A DNA stretch of 64,000 nucleotides, from NCBI GenBank assembly GCA_013397935.1, contig VZRN01000659.1:1326615-1390614 (forward strand), in the 5' to 3' direction. This DNA comes from Dasyornis broadbenti (lineage: Eukaryota > Chordata > Aves > Passeriformes > Dasyornithidae). The notes beneath the pieces are model-generated. The model saw only the letters and a program-made list of their open reading frames with translations. It made no database searches and was not told the origin of the DNA. Each line of letters opens with the position of its first letter. Position 1 is the first letter of the stretch. Below are positions 50,132 through 62,900 of the stretch, piece by piece. The position numbers and the translations under genes are program-made.

Positions 50132-50201
50132 AGCAATTTCACACAGATTCAGTTGAGCGTAGTGAGATGTTGGATTGGTGGCTGGCAGTGACTCAAGAAA
50201 T
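50132..50201 (-). other. SULT1C3: candidate SULT1C 5' untranslated exon
   Basis: A 70-base block sits between a CAG acceptor with a pyrimidine tract and a strong GTGAGT donor, about 800 bases upstream of the exon with the start codon. SULT1 genes commonly have untranslated first exons. No ATG occurs in the frame that would join SULT1C, so it would be non-coding. If it has a true acceptor, a further upstream exon must exist. Confidence 0.4.
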
Positions 50202-50604
50202 CTGAAAAAAGAAGCAAAAAGGAACTTGCCAGATAATTTTTCCTGCTTAAATGTCTTCAGTCCTTGGCTTTATTGATAACTATGTAGCAACTTAAATCCT
50301 CAGGCACAAATAGGGTGAAGACTTCTGTGGGTGGAGTTTCCATTCTTCCTATCAGTGTGAGGAGAGTAAAGGAGGAAGTGCAGCAGCAGCCAACAGCTGA
50401 ACAGCTTGTCTGGTGTGGTTTATGAAATTCTTTCTAATCCTGTGAAAGAAAAATTCTTGGAATTCTAATCTAAAGTGTGATTCTTTACTGGCAGCAACAT
50501 TAAATGTCAGTCAATAGCTCCAGCAAGATTATTTTTATTTGTCTGTGTCATTGTCAACAGTCTTGGAATAATCCGTTTTCTTCGTAATATCTAATCTAAA
50601 TTAC
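50202..50604. other. SULT1C upstream region
   Basis: AT-rich sequence that may contain the SULT1C promoter. No clear TATA box or CpG island could be fixed. Confidence 0.35.
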
Positions 50605-50735
50605 AAAGGTCATGTGTGTGCAAGTAAAAGAAAAAACATCCCAAAAAAATTTATTTTCTACTTCCCATCAGCAGGTGATCCAGCCACCTCCCAGGAAGCA
50701 GGGCTTCAGCCCTCGGGTGGTTGTTCTGTGTAAGT
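50605..50735 (-). mobile_element. LTR fragment (copy A)
   Basis: This piece resembles 53999-54098: both share AAAGGTCATGT, a TTTATT..CTACTTCC block (AATAAA on the minus strand), a CCAGGAAGCAGGGCTTCAGC-like block and a GGTTGTTCTG-like end. It is a truncated copy of the same LTR in the same orientation. The full LTR at 53853 gives the class. Confidence 0.65.
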
Positions 50736-50811
50736 CTACTGCACTTATACTTACTAGCACTATGAGGGCTGCTTTGGGAAAAATTAACTCCATCTTGTGG
50801 ATGAGGCAGCC

Positions 50812-53195
50812 ACAATTTCTTTGGGCAACCTGTTCCAGCGTCTCACTACCCTCACAGTAAAGAATTTCTTCCTAACAACTCATTTAAACCTACTCTCTTT
50901 CCGTTTGAAGCCATTCCCCCTTGTCTGGTCACTACATGCCCTTGTCAAAAGTCTCTCTGCACCTCTCTTGTAGGTTCCTTTCAGGTACTTCAGGTCACCC
51001 TGAAGCCTTCTCTTCCCCAGGTAGACCAATTCCAATTCCCTCAGCCTTTCCTCGCTCTAATCTTCTTGGTGACATCCTCTGGACTCGTTACATCAGGTCC
51101 ATGTCCTTCCTGTGCTGGGGATCCCAGAGGTGGATGCAGCACTGCAGGTGGGGTCTCAGCAGTGTGGAGTAGAGGGGCAGAATCCCCTCCCTGAACCCAC
51201 TGCCCACCCTCCTTTGGATGCAGCTCAGGACACATTTGGCTTTCTGGGCTGCAAGCACACATTGCTGGCTCATGTCCAGCCTCTCATCCATGAGCACCCT
51301 CAAGTCCTTCTCAGCAGGGCTGCTCTCCATGTGTTTGTCTCCACCCAGCCTGTATTGATACTGGGGCATGCCCTGACCCAGGTGTGGCACCTTGTGCTTG
51401 NTGTTTGTCTCCACCCAGCCTGTATTGATACTGGGGCATGCCCTGACCCAGGTGTGGCACCTTGTGCTTGGTCTTGTTAAATCTCATGAGATTCCCATGG
51501 GCCCACTTCTCAAGCCTGTCCAGATCCCACTGGATGTCATCCTGTCCTTCAGGTGGGTCAATAGCACCACTCAGCTTTGCATCACATGTAAAGTTGCTGA
51601 GAGTGCACTCAATCCTTTGTCTTCAACATTAGTGAAGATATTAAATAACCCTGGTCACAGTATGGACTCCTGAGGGATATTACTTGTCACTGATGTCCAT
51701 CAGGACTCTTTATCCATCTAACAGTTCACCCATCAAATCCATCTCTCTCCAGTTTAGAGAGGAGGATTTTGTGGGGTACTGTGTCAAAGGCTTTACAGAA
51801 GTCAAGATAAATGACATCTGTAACCCTTCTCTTGTTCACTGATATGGTCACTCTGTCACAGAATGCCACCCTCTTAGTCAGGCAAGGCTTGCCCTTGGTG
51901 AGGTCATACTGGCTATCCCTAGTCAGCTCCCTGTCCTCCATGTGCCTGAGCACAGCTTCTAGAGGGAAGCTTCACAGAGGTGAGGCTGACAGGTTGGTAG
52001 TTCCCAGGGTCCTCCTTTCTACACTTTTTAAAGACAGGTACAATTTTGTCCTTTTTTCAGTCACTTGGGACTTCACCTGACTACCATGGAGAGTGGCTTG
52101 GCAACTGCATCTGTCAATACCATCAGGATTCTGGGATGCATCTCATTGGGTCCCATCGACTTTTTTATGTTCAGGTTCCTAAGATAGTCCTGAACCTGAT
52201 TTTTCCTTACAGTGAGAGGGACTTTGTTCCCTCAGTTCCCATCGTGCTGTCCATCAGTTCAAGAGGTGTGGGAAGAGAGGTTGCCATTGAAGACTGAGGC
52301 AAAGAAGTTTTTGAGAATCTCAGCCTTCTCCTCATGTACTGTTACCAGTTTTCCATCATTGTTTTTTGGTGGGAGTATACCTTCTTTGACCTTCCTTTTC
52401 TGGTTAACATACCTATAGAAGCCTCTCTTTTTATTCTTTGTGTTCCTTGCCATGTTCAGTTCCAGCTTTACCTTGGCCTTTTCTTACCCCATTCCTATAC
52501 AACCCGACTTCATCTCTATACTCTTCCCAGGTCACCTGTTCTTTTCTCCACTATCTGTGTACTTACTTCTTTCCCTTTAGTTTGATCAGCAGTTTCCTAC
52601 TCAGTCTTGCTGGCCTCTTGCCCTCCCTGTTGGATTTCTTGCTCCTGGGAATCGATAGCTCTTGCAGTCCATGGAAGACTTTCTTAAAGCTCTGCTAGTG
52701 CTATTCTGCTCCCTTGTCCCAGAGGACAGTCTCCCAGGTGATCTTATTGACTGTTTTCTTGAAGAGCTGGAAGTTTGCTTTCTAGAGTTCAGGGCCTAAC
52801 TTTACTCGATACCTGATTCATGTCTCTCAGGATGCAAATTCCACCAATGCATGATCATTGTAGCCCAGGCTGCCTCCAATCTTGATGTCCCTAATTAACT
52901 CACTTACATTGGTGACCACCAGATCCAGTGTCACATCCCCTCTATTCACTGGCTTGGAGCACTCAAGAATTGAAGCAGCGAGATAGAAATCCACTGACCT
53001 GGCTTGTGACTGTAATCTTGTTGCACATCTCAAAGTTCTGATGAGACTAGAGACTGTATTGTTTCCTCTTCCTTTTTGAATTCTCTCACTCCTTCCTCCA
53101 ATGTCTTTGTCAAAGAACCAGCTTCTTGGTAAAACTCTTTGTCTTTTTCCTGTTGTTGTTTGGATCCCTGTCTTAACCATGGTGCCCTCCGACAC
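50812..53195 (-). mobile_element. CR1 LINE with degenerate ORF2
   Basis: A 2.4-kb CR1 in minus orientation. Its minus-strand frames include the reverse-transcriptase motif YLDFCKAFDTVPHKILLSKL at about 51726-51840, another ORF2 block with RGFYRYVNQKRKVKEGILP at 52259-52453, and an endonuclease C-terminal-like block DVTLDLVVTNVSELIRDIKI at 52827-52960. The frames are separated by stops and shifts, so it is dead. Unusually, the 3' tail is missing: the low-coordinate end starts at the GGGCAACCTGTTCCAG block. A 69-bp duplication around an N lies inside. Confidence 0.9.
51332..51470. other. assembly join: 69-bp duplicate around one N
   Basis: Bases 51332-51400 and 51402-51470 are identical, separated by a single N at 51401, the only ambiguous base I noticed in the window. 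This looks like two contig ends that overlapped but were not merged. Confidence 0.85.
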
Positions 53196-53827
53196 ATTTT
53201 GTATCCCTGCCTTATCTACAGTCCTCTGACAGAACTGAACTGTGGCTCAATGGGCACGCACCAGGCTCCAGTACAGTGCTGGAGGTTGCTGATTTTCAGT
53301 TTGCTGGGGTCGTTTGTCTGTTCAGGTGTAAAGTGCCAGTTTTTGAGAGGTTACAGATATCCTGGGAATCTGCCCAAATCATTCCAACACACCTTGCCAT
53401 CCAGGGACTGGCCACTTCAGGGCACATTACAGTTTTGTCTCATCCACAATTTGTCTTCTCTGATATCAGGATGACACCAGATTCTACAAGCTCCATGATA
53501 TACTAAAAGTGTTAATTGTTAGTATGAAAGCTCATGTGAGGGTGAACAAGGACCTTGGGAGCCTGACTAATAAACCATCCACATCAGTCCCAGATAGGAG
53601 AGAGAGATGTATTCCCTCATCTTCTGCACAAGGCAGATACAGCACAGCAAAGCAAGCAATTCCAGGGCAAAACACAGAGATATTATTTGTATTAACATGA
53701 TAACATGTATTAACAAGATAAGCAAAATAAAGAGAGAAGCAGTGCAGTCAACAAGCTTGACCTGCACACCTTGCCACTTAATACCTGCTATAGCTACAGC
53801 ACACATTATACAAAGTTGCTGTTATCT
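53196..53827. other. unclassified, possible ERV internal remnant
   Basis: Sequence between the recognisable CR1 and the LTR/primer-site relic. On the minus strand it follows the primer-binding site, so the part nearest 53827 should be retroviral leader. I see no gag-like motif. One 79-residue minus frame (53567-53806) is hydrophobic but unrecognised. Confidence 0.4.
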
Positions 53828-53830
53828 TGA

Positions 53831-53848
53831 GCCCCATGCTGGGTGCCA
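53831..53848 (-). other. degenerate tRNA-Lys primer-binding site
   Basis: These 18 bases on the minus strand match the lysine-tRNA type retroviral primer-binding site at 15 of 18 positions. All three differences are transitions, two of the kind made by CpG decay. It lies four bases after the CA end of the adjacent LTR, the position expected for such a site. Confidence 0.7.
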
Positions 53849-53852
53849 AAAA

Positions 53853-54287
53853 TGACTGTGGTGAGGTGACTTTGTCTGGACACCAGGTGCCCACCAAGTT
53901 GCTCTATCACTCCCCTACTCAGCAGGACAGTAGGGGAGAAAGTAAGAGGGGAAAAATACCTTGTGTGGTGAGATAATGCAGTTTACTAAAACAAAAGCAA
54001 AGGTCATGTAAATGAAAATCAAAAGATTTTATTCTCTACTTCCTGGTGATGTCTGGCACTTCCTGGGAAGCGAGGCTTCAGCATGCATTGTGGTTGGTCT
54101 GAAAGGCAAGCACTGTAAATTAGGAATGCCCTTTCTTACTCCTCCTTTCTCTTTGCTTTTTTTGCTGAGCAGACATCGCATGTTATGGAATATCTCTTTG
54201 GTCAACCACTTGATCTTTCTCTGGCTCTTACACCAGCTTTTTCTTCTGAAGGCTGACAACACGAGAATGAATAATTAAAACAGAACA
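53853..54287 (-). mobile_element. endogenous retrovirus LTR (copy B)
   Basis: About 435 bases in minus orientation that start TGTTCTG and end GTCA, with an internal AATAAA near 54031 and a primer-binding-site relic directly after the end. This is a 5' LTR of an old avian endogenous retrovirus. The exact start is approximate. No intact viral gene is present. Confidence 0.7.
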
Positions 54288-56456
54288 AGCAGATAATATA
54301 TGGGTAAGCTACAATATTTTTCTCTATGCTTTCAAGATCTCTCATGAGAGGATTTGCCATTTTCCTCTCTATGTTAATCCTGTGCTGGGTCTGCTTGTTT
54401 TTCTCATACCTGGCAGTTCATTTACTGGTTTGTAATGTTATTCACCACCCTTTCAGTTATGCAACCATCCTGATAATGCAGTAATCCCAAAGCATATCAG
54501 CTGCGTGTATGACAAAGAAAACCCAAGAATTTATTGAGTGGCTCTTTTTTATTGCAGCTGTGAGTCTGAGTAGCCTTTGAACAATGCATTGTGCAAGATA
54601 AGCTGCAGTGAGGTCAAAAATCACTGTCAGTAACTTTAAAACTGCTTTTGAAGTAGCAACGAATAATGAGTTTCTTGGGTTGTGAAACATGGAGATGAGG
54701 GTTGAACTGGCTGGTCCAGGGACTGGGTTTCTTGTCTGGAATCATATTTTACAGGGCCACTCTAAAAAAAAGACCAGGCACTCTCTACAGGGAACTTCCT
54801 CCAGGTTTCCACTGACTTTTTCCTGAGTGCAAACTGGGGGCAGGTGTTTCCTTATGTAAAACACATTGTATTTGTTTTATTTTATTATTGAATTTGATTT
54901 GATTTTTGCTCGGCTGTGTTTTCTTTTATGGTTTCCATAGGATCAGACATGAAGTGCAATGAAGGCTACAAATCCTACATCAGTATCAAGCACTATGATA
55001 TAGTTTTGAGTCTGATTTACTTCATATTTTGCCTACATTTAATGGCTTATATAATATAGGATAGCGTGTCTTATAAATTATAATCTATATCTGATACATT
55101 TGAGTGAAAGGATGTTTTTCTGTGTTATGCTTAATGTTTGTATTATACGTCTCTAAAACTCTGGTCTCCCTCCGCTGGACAAAACATTGTCTTTATTCCA
55201 AAAGATGTTAAAATATTTTGAGTTTAAAATTCCATTTGATAGCTCTTGATATCCTTAGATACCAACCTGTACTCCTCATTCAGAAGAATGCATATTTTGG
55301 AGAAATAAAATAACACTCTGGACAAACCAAGGTTTCACTTTGAGGCTTCTTGAATTTTAAAACTACATTCATCTCTTGGTGACTAAATTAAGCTTAATCT
55401 AACTATAAGACAGTGAGCAACCTTAGGCAACAAAAGCTTTGGTACTGTGGGAGGCATTTAGAGTCAATCAGAAATATAGCCTGTTGTAGGCTCCTGGCTG
55501 TCTCCATAAGCTGTGGAGAACAATCCTGCAGTTGTCCGTAAAAAAGAAGCACTACTACCAATCTAGTGATGGTTATTTAATGACTGTCTGGTTTGCAGCC
55601 AGATACAAGTGAGGTAATTATCTCAGATATATTTATGCAATAGCAAAGTAAGTACTAAGCGGTATGTTAAGTATAAACATGGAATGAAAAGTCCTAAGGC
55701 TTTAACTCAGCGATGCATTTAAGCACAATACCTAAGTGCAATCCCTATCAGTAAAGCACTTATGTTCCATTACCATCACACTCCAGAAATTTCTTTGCTT
55801 AAAGTATTCTCTCTCCAGCAGAGTTTCCTGCTAGGGGAATTGTTGGAGCTTACAGTGTGTATAACTCTGACCACCTCCACATGGGTTGTGGTCACAGTCA
55901 TATTAATATATGGTCTTGTTATTGGGGGCATGCATAGTCAAGTGATAAAGTTTAATTGGAATCCTGCAGCTTTTTGAGTACTTTTCCCAATAAAATATGC
56001 TTATAAAGTGCTGCAGTGTCACCCTGTCAGTGGCACTGCATGCTTTGGCATTGTTTCTGGAAATTATTTTGTGGAAATAAAAGGTCAGGTATTCACTATG
56101 CAGAATAACATGTTCCTCCTTGTAAATGAGCCACAGGGAGGAAACTAGAAATTTGTAATAAAGAGTTACAGAGCTTGGTACCCTTTATATGTTAAATGAT
56201 GCGATGTACTTAAAAATATTAACTCACATGTCAATACATGATTCAGTTGGCTGCAGACTCCACTTGCTAGACTCCACTAGACAACTCAGTGTGGGCAATG
56301 CTAATGCAGGCAGCATTGCTCAACAGAGATGAGGTAGAAGCTGGTCATGTTCTCAGGCTTAAACTTAAACATGTGTGTACCAAAACTTATGCTTAAGGTT
56401 AGGCTTGAGAAAACCACAAAGCTCAGACCTCCAGGAACATTGCAACTACAGAAGAC
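54288..56456. other. intergenic, no gene seen
   Basis: AT-rich sequence. I searched both strands for further sulfotransferase exon motifs (YYHF, MPSPR, FMRKG) and found none. Confidence 0.55.
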
Positions 56457-56489
56457 ATGCAAAGGGGAGCACTTCATGTCGTCTCATTA

Positions 56490-56905
56490 CATTTGATTAC
56501 AATCACTTCATTTCAGAATTTTCTTTTATTCCTTTCAATTGAATTTCATTCCATTATAAGTCCGCCCCAATCAGTTCGTTTCACTTTGTTCTCTGACTTC
56601 GAGATTTCATTTCCTTTCATGAAACAAAATTCTTCATTTCATGAAAGGAAATGAAATCCTGCAATTTCAATGAATATCAATTCAGCAAGGTTCAGTCCGT
56701 TTCCCTGAATTTTCCATTCATCCATCCCATGCCATTTTATTTTCACTTTGTTTCAGAATTTTCTCTCTCTCTTTTTTTTTTTTTTTTTTTTTGGCATTTC
56801 ATCCATTTCTTCTCCTGTCTCTTCGTTTCACTTTGTCCCCTGATTTTGGGATTTCAGTGAGTATCATTTCGGCAGGGTTTGGTCCATGTCACTTCAAAAA
56901 ACAGA
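56490..56905. repeat. T-rich degenerate tandem repeat, ~240-bp unit
   Basis: Blocks recur about 240 bases apart: TTTCAGAATTTTCT at 56514 and 56753, and CGTTTCACTTTGT..CTGA..T..G.GATTTC at 56577 and 56823. A third shared block, GA.TATCA.TTC.GCA.GGTT, follows in each copy. A T-run lies at about 56772-56792. The first copy carries about 56 extra bases forming a hairpin. Confidence 0.65.
56603..56658. repeat. perfect 22-bp hairpin
   Basis: Bases 56603-56624 are the exact reverse complement of 56637-56658, with a 12-base loop. It falls where the first copy of the surrounding repeat has extra sequence relative to the second. Confidence 0.9.
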
Positions 56906-59900
56906 ATACCCCACTGCCTTCATATGTAAGGGCTACAGCAGCTTCTGTCTGAGCCTATACCTTCTTATGAAAATAAGGAGGTAGATTAAAGCAAAACACA
57001 ATCTGACTTACAAATGATTGTTTTGTTATTATTTCCCATGCACATCATTACAGCTGAAGATTGAAGATCGAAAATTTAGTTCTTGCACTATTGGTGGTAT
57101 AGCAGGATGCTCAAGTGCTACCCTATGCTACCTTAGGCACTAAAACATCTTGACCTTTCATCTGGAACAATTAAATGGAGTTTTGCTTAAGTGGTACATC
57201 TGCTGTTCAAGCTGGGACTTCATTGCCTGAAGAATGCCTTTCCCAGTTCAGAGAACATTTGCTTATCCAACCAAGTTATAACTCCAGTTTCCTTTTCACA
57301 AGCATCTGTTTGTAGACAGAAAATCTCTTCAGCTCTTCAGAAAGCAGCTTCAGAAATTTTTATGCTATGTTGAACTTGTGATCATTTGCCAAATTCCTCT
57401 CTAAAATTCTGTGAGCCAAACAGTCTTACCTCTTCAGCCTAGTGCTGCTTGGTTCTGGGAAATCCCTAAATGATTACTTCCTAACTTAAAGAAAGGAATC
57501 CAGATGCTACAAACAAGAAAAACTTGAACATATATACTTTTATTTTTTTTTTTAACAGTACAATACATCTCTGTGTCAACAATTCTTATTAAGTAGCAAA
57601 AAGAACATTACATATTAAATACTTGAGCTATAAGAAACTCCTATTAATAAGGCTTATAAAAATTTCTCTCTTGGCAGTATCTGTCATTATGCATGGTTGT
57701 ACAAAGACCTTTCTCAGTTAAACACAGTGCAGTGAGGGAAAGCAAAGCTGTAAAAATTACTAGCAGGTTTTCTTGTGAGAATAAAAATTAAATTAGTGCC
57801 ACCAAGATTTTATCAGAAGTAGTACCAGTATAAAATCTAATACTCTTCAGAAATAAAGAAGTCTACGTGTCTCACTTGAATCTTGTTCTGATACAGGAAG
57901 CCAGCTTTATTTTACAGTAGTGGATCCTTAATGGTTGACATTTAGAAGATACTTTATGTATTTATTTTGAAAAGTGTGTTCACATTTTCATTTACAAAGA
58001 CATTTGTGTGGTTGAAGATTCCTGGAACCCAAGTTGAAACAGATTGAAAACTACACCCCTCCCCAGTCCTATATCAAAAGAGAAGTTCAACAGGTTTGAA
58101 TGAGTACCAGGATGAGGCTCCCAGGTGTTAGCAACAGCTGGAACTCACTGTCCTACTGAGCTTGCTTGATTCAGGTGGAAATATTTAAGTGGAAAATTTG
58201 TTCTCTCCTATTTTAAGTATTCCTCTAGATTTTTTCTTATTATAGATAAAAATCTGCTCAGAGTTTAGTGGATGTGTTTAACCTCTCATTTGGATATTCT
58301 TTTGGGGACTATGCCATTCATATCAACAGAATTGTACCAGTATATAACTAGGAGGAGAGGACTGGATCTAGGATTCATAAAGTCTGTTGAGATTGCCATG
58401 TATTTTTCTTCCCAAAGGTCAACAAATCATTTAACTCGTTTCCTTCAGGCCACTGGCATAGAAACAAATAACACTGTTCACAATTTCTGAAGAATTAACA
58501 CTGTTCTGAAACAAATGATCCGTGTTTCACTGTTATACTGTAGACTAAGGACTTTTCCTTGTAGCAGCTTTAAGGGGCAAGAAATTCTTGCTTTTAAGAT
58601 ATACTTTTGCAGTTAAAATGTCTGTTACCTTTCTCTCAATATACAATGGCAACAAAAACAAATACTAAGGTGTTGCATGCTGTATTTACACAGCCTGTGG
58701 GTGCATTTCTTCTGTTGCAGTGTAACTCTTGTATAGTGGAAAGATGATTAGAAAAGCCTTTTCTGAACAGCCAGTTTGTATTGGTCGAGTCTGACAAGCT
58801 GTCTTTTCACGTCTGGGTACTGCAGATGTGAGATGCCTATCATGGACTGTCAGGATGGAGTACTACACAGGTAAAAATACTACACAGTAACTGGCTGAGA
58901 CGTGTTGGACAGGACTTTCTGCCTATATTAGTAGCAACTGGTTGTTTTGTCAGGTGTAAGGTTTCACTCTGTGTGTGTAAAACACCACATGCAGCATATC
59001 ATCAGACTGAGATGCGGCTGGATTGCCTTGGTGAATGCCTGTCTCTTTTCATTGTCAAGTGGGCCAGCTAAAGCAACGAGAACTCTAATGTAGGCACCAC
59101 TTTGAGTTCCTGAAGTTAGGCTAGATCCAGACTCAATAATGGCTATCAATGAAATGGATTTGGAACTGCACATATTAAGTAATCACACCTATGAGTCTAT
59201 GTAAGAGGAATAGTAACCTATATATGAACAAATGTATATCTAGAAATAAAGAAAATTCTTTAGTCTAAATCTTTGTTATGCAACCAAAAGCTGAACAGAA
59301 GATCTTAAAAAAAGCCCTGTATAAATAGCATAATTTCTAAAGTGTGTGCTAAATCCCATTTCCATAAAAATGTAATGTATCTATGAATTTAATGAGAGAA
59401 GAGCTAGTTTGGAATACTAGCTTGTTGAAGAATTAAAAACTATTGTAATTTGTAAGGCTTTAAAAGATCTTACAGGCATCTGAAAGTTCTGCACTAAACA
59501 GATACTTTTCCCACTCTGCTTAACGGCATATCTTGTAGAGAACAATCCTCTTGTCTGGAGACTGTAAAAGAGGCACAGGAGGTTCTGTCTCTCTGTGTAT
59601 TTTGTGTCATACTTTCTGTTCCTGTAGGTCCAGCCTTGTTCCTTGGGATACTGAGGTACACGACTGCACATGTCATCTGCAAGGCAGAAAGACAGGATCC
59701 ACCTGTCAGTTTTTCCCCAACAAGAAAAGTAGAGTTTAAAGTCAAAGCAGATATGAAGAGAGGATGCTATAGGAATAATAATAAAAAAGACCAGTCAGGA
59801 ATTTGTGCTTTGATCTAAACTGTAAGAATGACAAAGGTGTGACAGGATAGTTTCTGAGTTATTAGAAATTTCGTAGCTTTTAACAATGTTCATTCTTCTA

Positions 59901-62900
59901 GTTGTCTTGAAAAATATCTCCTGCACAGTCACTAGTGATGAGTAAATCTCAGTTCAAATCTTTTATGTGTAACTTCAGTACAAAATCAAGAAAATATGGC
60001 CTCTTATTCTTTTATAAATTTGGATAAGTGTCTTTCATTAGATTGCTTATGTCTGATCTATAACTTTTCTGTTGAATTTGGTGAGAGCTCATAAACACTA
60101 TGCTGTTTGCAGCTTTCCAAATGGTAAAAAAGGTCAGCAACATATTAATAGTCCAGTTTTATGTGATTTGTCTTTTTTCAACGAGAATGGTGTCAGACGT
60201 GAAGATTTCTAATGCAATTAAAGAACACAAGATTGCAAATTAACAGCAAATATCTTACAAAGTGATGTCCTTATAACAACTATGGATGAATTTGAAGGAT
60301 TGGGTAATTTTTACCATTAATATACATTTCGTTTTAGATGCTGAGAAAAATTCCTCCTGTCACAAGAGATGACAGTCCTAATATAGGATGAACACACTTG
60401 ATATTTGTGTGCTTAAAAGATAGCTATTTTTCAGTTAAAATATGCTGTTCATCAGTGTCATTAAAGTATTATCATACTTCTGTACTGTATGTAAGGACAG
60501 TTTCTAATGCTACCCAGTATAAGAATAGTTTATTTTTGTTTACTTTAATGAAGATGTTTCTTCTAAAGAACAACCAAGACAGGGAGACCTACGTAAAAGA
60601 GATGTGTGAATTATTTAAGGATATTATACCAGATTAGGGATTTTCAATGTCAAAGAAATATTTTGGATGCTTTGACTGTATTCTTCTTAGGCTCTTTTGT
60701 ATGCATTGAATATGGAGGCTGTCAAAAGTGTTGAAAATCTGACAGATTTTTTGAGCTAAATATTTTCTTTTTTGACAGAACAGTTTGGTTTCTGAGTCCT
60801 GCATCCTTGCTTCACTGAGCAAGGGTGCTGTTATGTTTGGCTTAGTTCATTTAGAAGTCTCCAGTGGTCATAACCCATAAACCAGAGTGACACAGGGCCA
60901 TCAATCAACATGCAAAGACTCTTGTCTAAGCTTTGAATTCTTGAGGCTATCTTTGCACATGATGTTCAGAGTTCAGCTTGTGGAATATCAATCATTTTTA
61001 TCATGTGATAGTGGAGCTCTGAGATTGGAGTTCCTGCCCACTTCTCCATATTCTGAACATTTAACTTCTCTGTGACCTACCCGACAACAATATTTTTTCA
61101 GGCGTGGTGTTTTCACATGTAAGAAAACCTCTAAATGTTTTTGATTTATACCTTAATGACATGGCATTCAACCAATGAGCCATGGTTGATCCTGGGTTTT
61201 AGTGGCTCAACGGCCACTATATGAAGGAGATTTTCTTCAGGCTAATCATTCATTTTATTTTTTCTGCTGTAACAATCGCTAGTAGTTACAAGATAAATAC
61301 TGACATATAAGCCAAATTTAAAATTTGGCAAATTAAAATGGTGAAATAATCTGCCTGCTTTGTGCATGTATCTGTGCTTATTTCCAGGTTTTATGTAAGA
61401 CTATGTCTTTTGCAGCCTTTTCATATTGTCAGCTACATAGATTTTCTAAGTTAATTGAGGGAAAACAGGGTGTCTTAGCTTAACTAAACTATTAAAGAAG
61501 TGTAACTAACCTAAACAATACTGGTAATATTGTTCACCATAAACTGGGCCTGGATTTTGCCAACATGATAAATTGTGATTTCTATCATACCAGAAGGTTT
61601 GTGACTTCCACTGACCTTTCAGTTTAGGGAATTGAGAAAATACATATTTTACAAATTAACTGATTCAAGAAATTTATTTAGAAATACCAAAAGGAGTTAA
61701 AAACTCTCTCCCCATGAACTTCATATTCTATGATGAAATATAACTGAAACAGAATTCAACAGGGAAATTAAGTTTATGGCTGATTCAAAACACTCTGAAG
61801 TCCCATTATGTTTTATTTCACCGATTATGGGAACTTCGGCACAGGATTGAAGCCAAGCATTTGTGTAAGGGCTTTATTGTTTGGGGGGATCAAAAGTTTG
61901 AAAGCAAAACTCCTTAGTTTTTTCTCAAAGAGGGTATTCTTTTTTTTTCCTTTCTTGCATAGCTGGTGAGTTTTAAGAAAACTTTTATTGTTAGTAGCCG
62001 GCCCAACACGACCAATGATCACACCTTTCTATTAAAAAGTATTCATTTTTGTAAACCACAAAGATAAACCTCTAGAAAACTGCAGCTACTTCTTTAGCTT
62101 TTTTGTCATCACTTGAAGGACTTCTTCTTTTGTTCATTGTGCTCTCCTAGTTCTGCCTCTGCTGTAAACCTTGTAAGAAACTGGAAAATTCTGAGATTAA
62201 TTTTCAGGATTTCCCTGTGATTCACTGAGGGTCACAAAGCTGTGTAAGGGTGGCAGCTGCTGCTGGTGGTGAAGCTGTGGAGGGGCTGTACAACACCAAG
62301 CTATTCCTAGGGTGTAGGGATGGGCTAATCTGGGGCCAAAATAGCATAAGGGTTATGTGAATTTAATTGCTTAAGCAATAGAGGTCTAATCTCCTTGGAC
62401 ACCCCAATCTGACCCCTAGTTGCCTCTCCAGAGGGTTGGAAATCTCCTGTGGGTCATAACTGTCAGCCATGGGCAAACATCTTGTAAATACACCAAATTA
62501 GCATCTGACTTGCTTGAAGGACTCTGTGTACGTAACTCAGTGATCCCTTAGTGTACAAAGACAGTGCATATATCCCAATGCATATAGGAAAAGCAATTAT
62601 GTGTGATAGTTATAGACATAAAATCTATTAACCCCTCTCCATTATCTTCTAAAATTGCAGGGAACCAGTTTCAAGACTTAACACCTGAAGCTACTGTCCC
62701 AGAACAGCCAATCCAGGAGCTGTTGACTACTTTCACTTGCCAGCTGACAGCCAAAATTTAGCAAATCTAGTTCAGAAAGTTAGGCCAGAAACACTTATAC
62801 AGGGAGCTTTCTTACACTCGTCAGAAGTGTGAGCATTTCATGATACAAGTGCAGAAGTTGGTAATAAATGAACATTTTTTTTTAAATGTTAATGCTCACT

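Noticed and set aside
51112..51480. 122-residue plus-strand frame with an internal unknown residue
   Set aside because: Runs antisense through CR1 and across the N-containing assembly join.
53567..53806. Hydrophobic 79-residue minus frame
   Set aside because: Located in the expected leader of an old retroviral insertion. It has no recognisable protein motif and the composition is T-rich.
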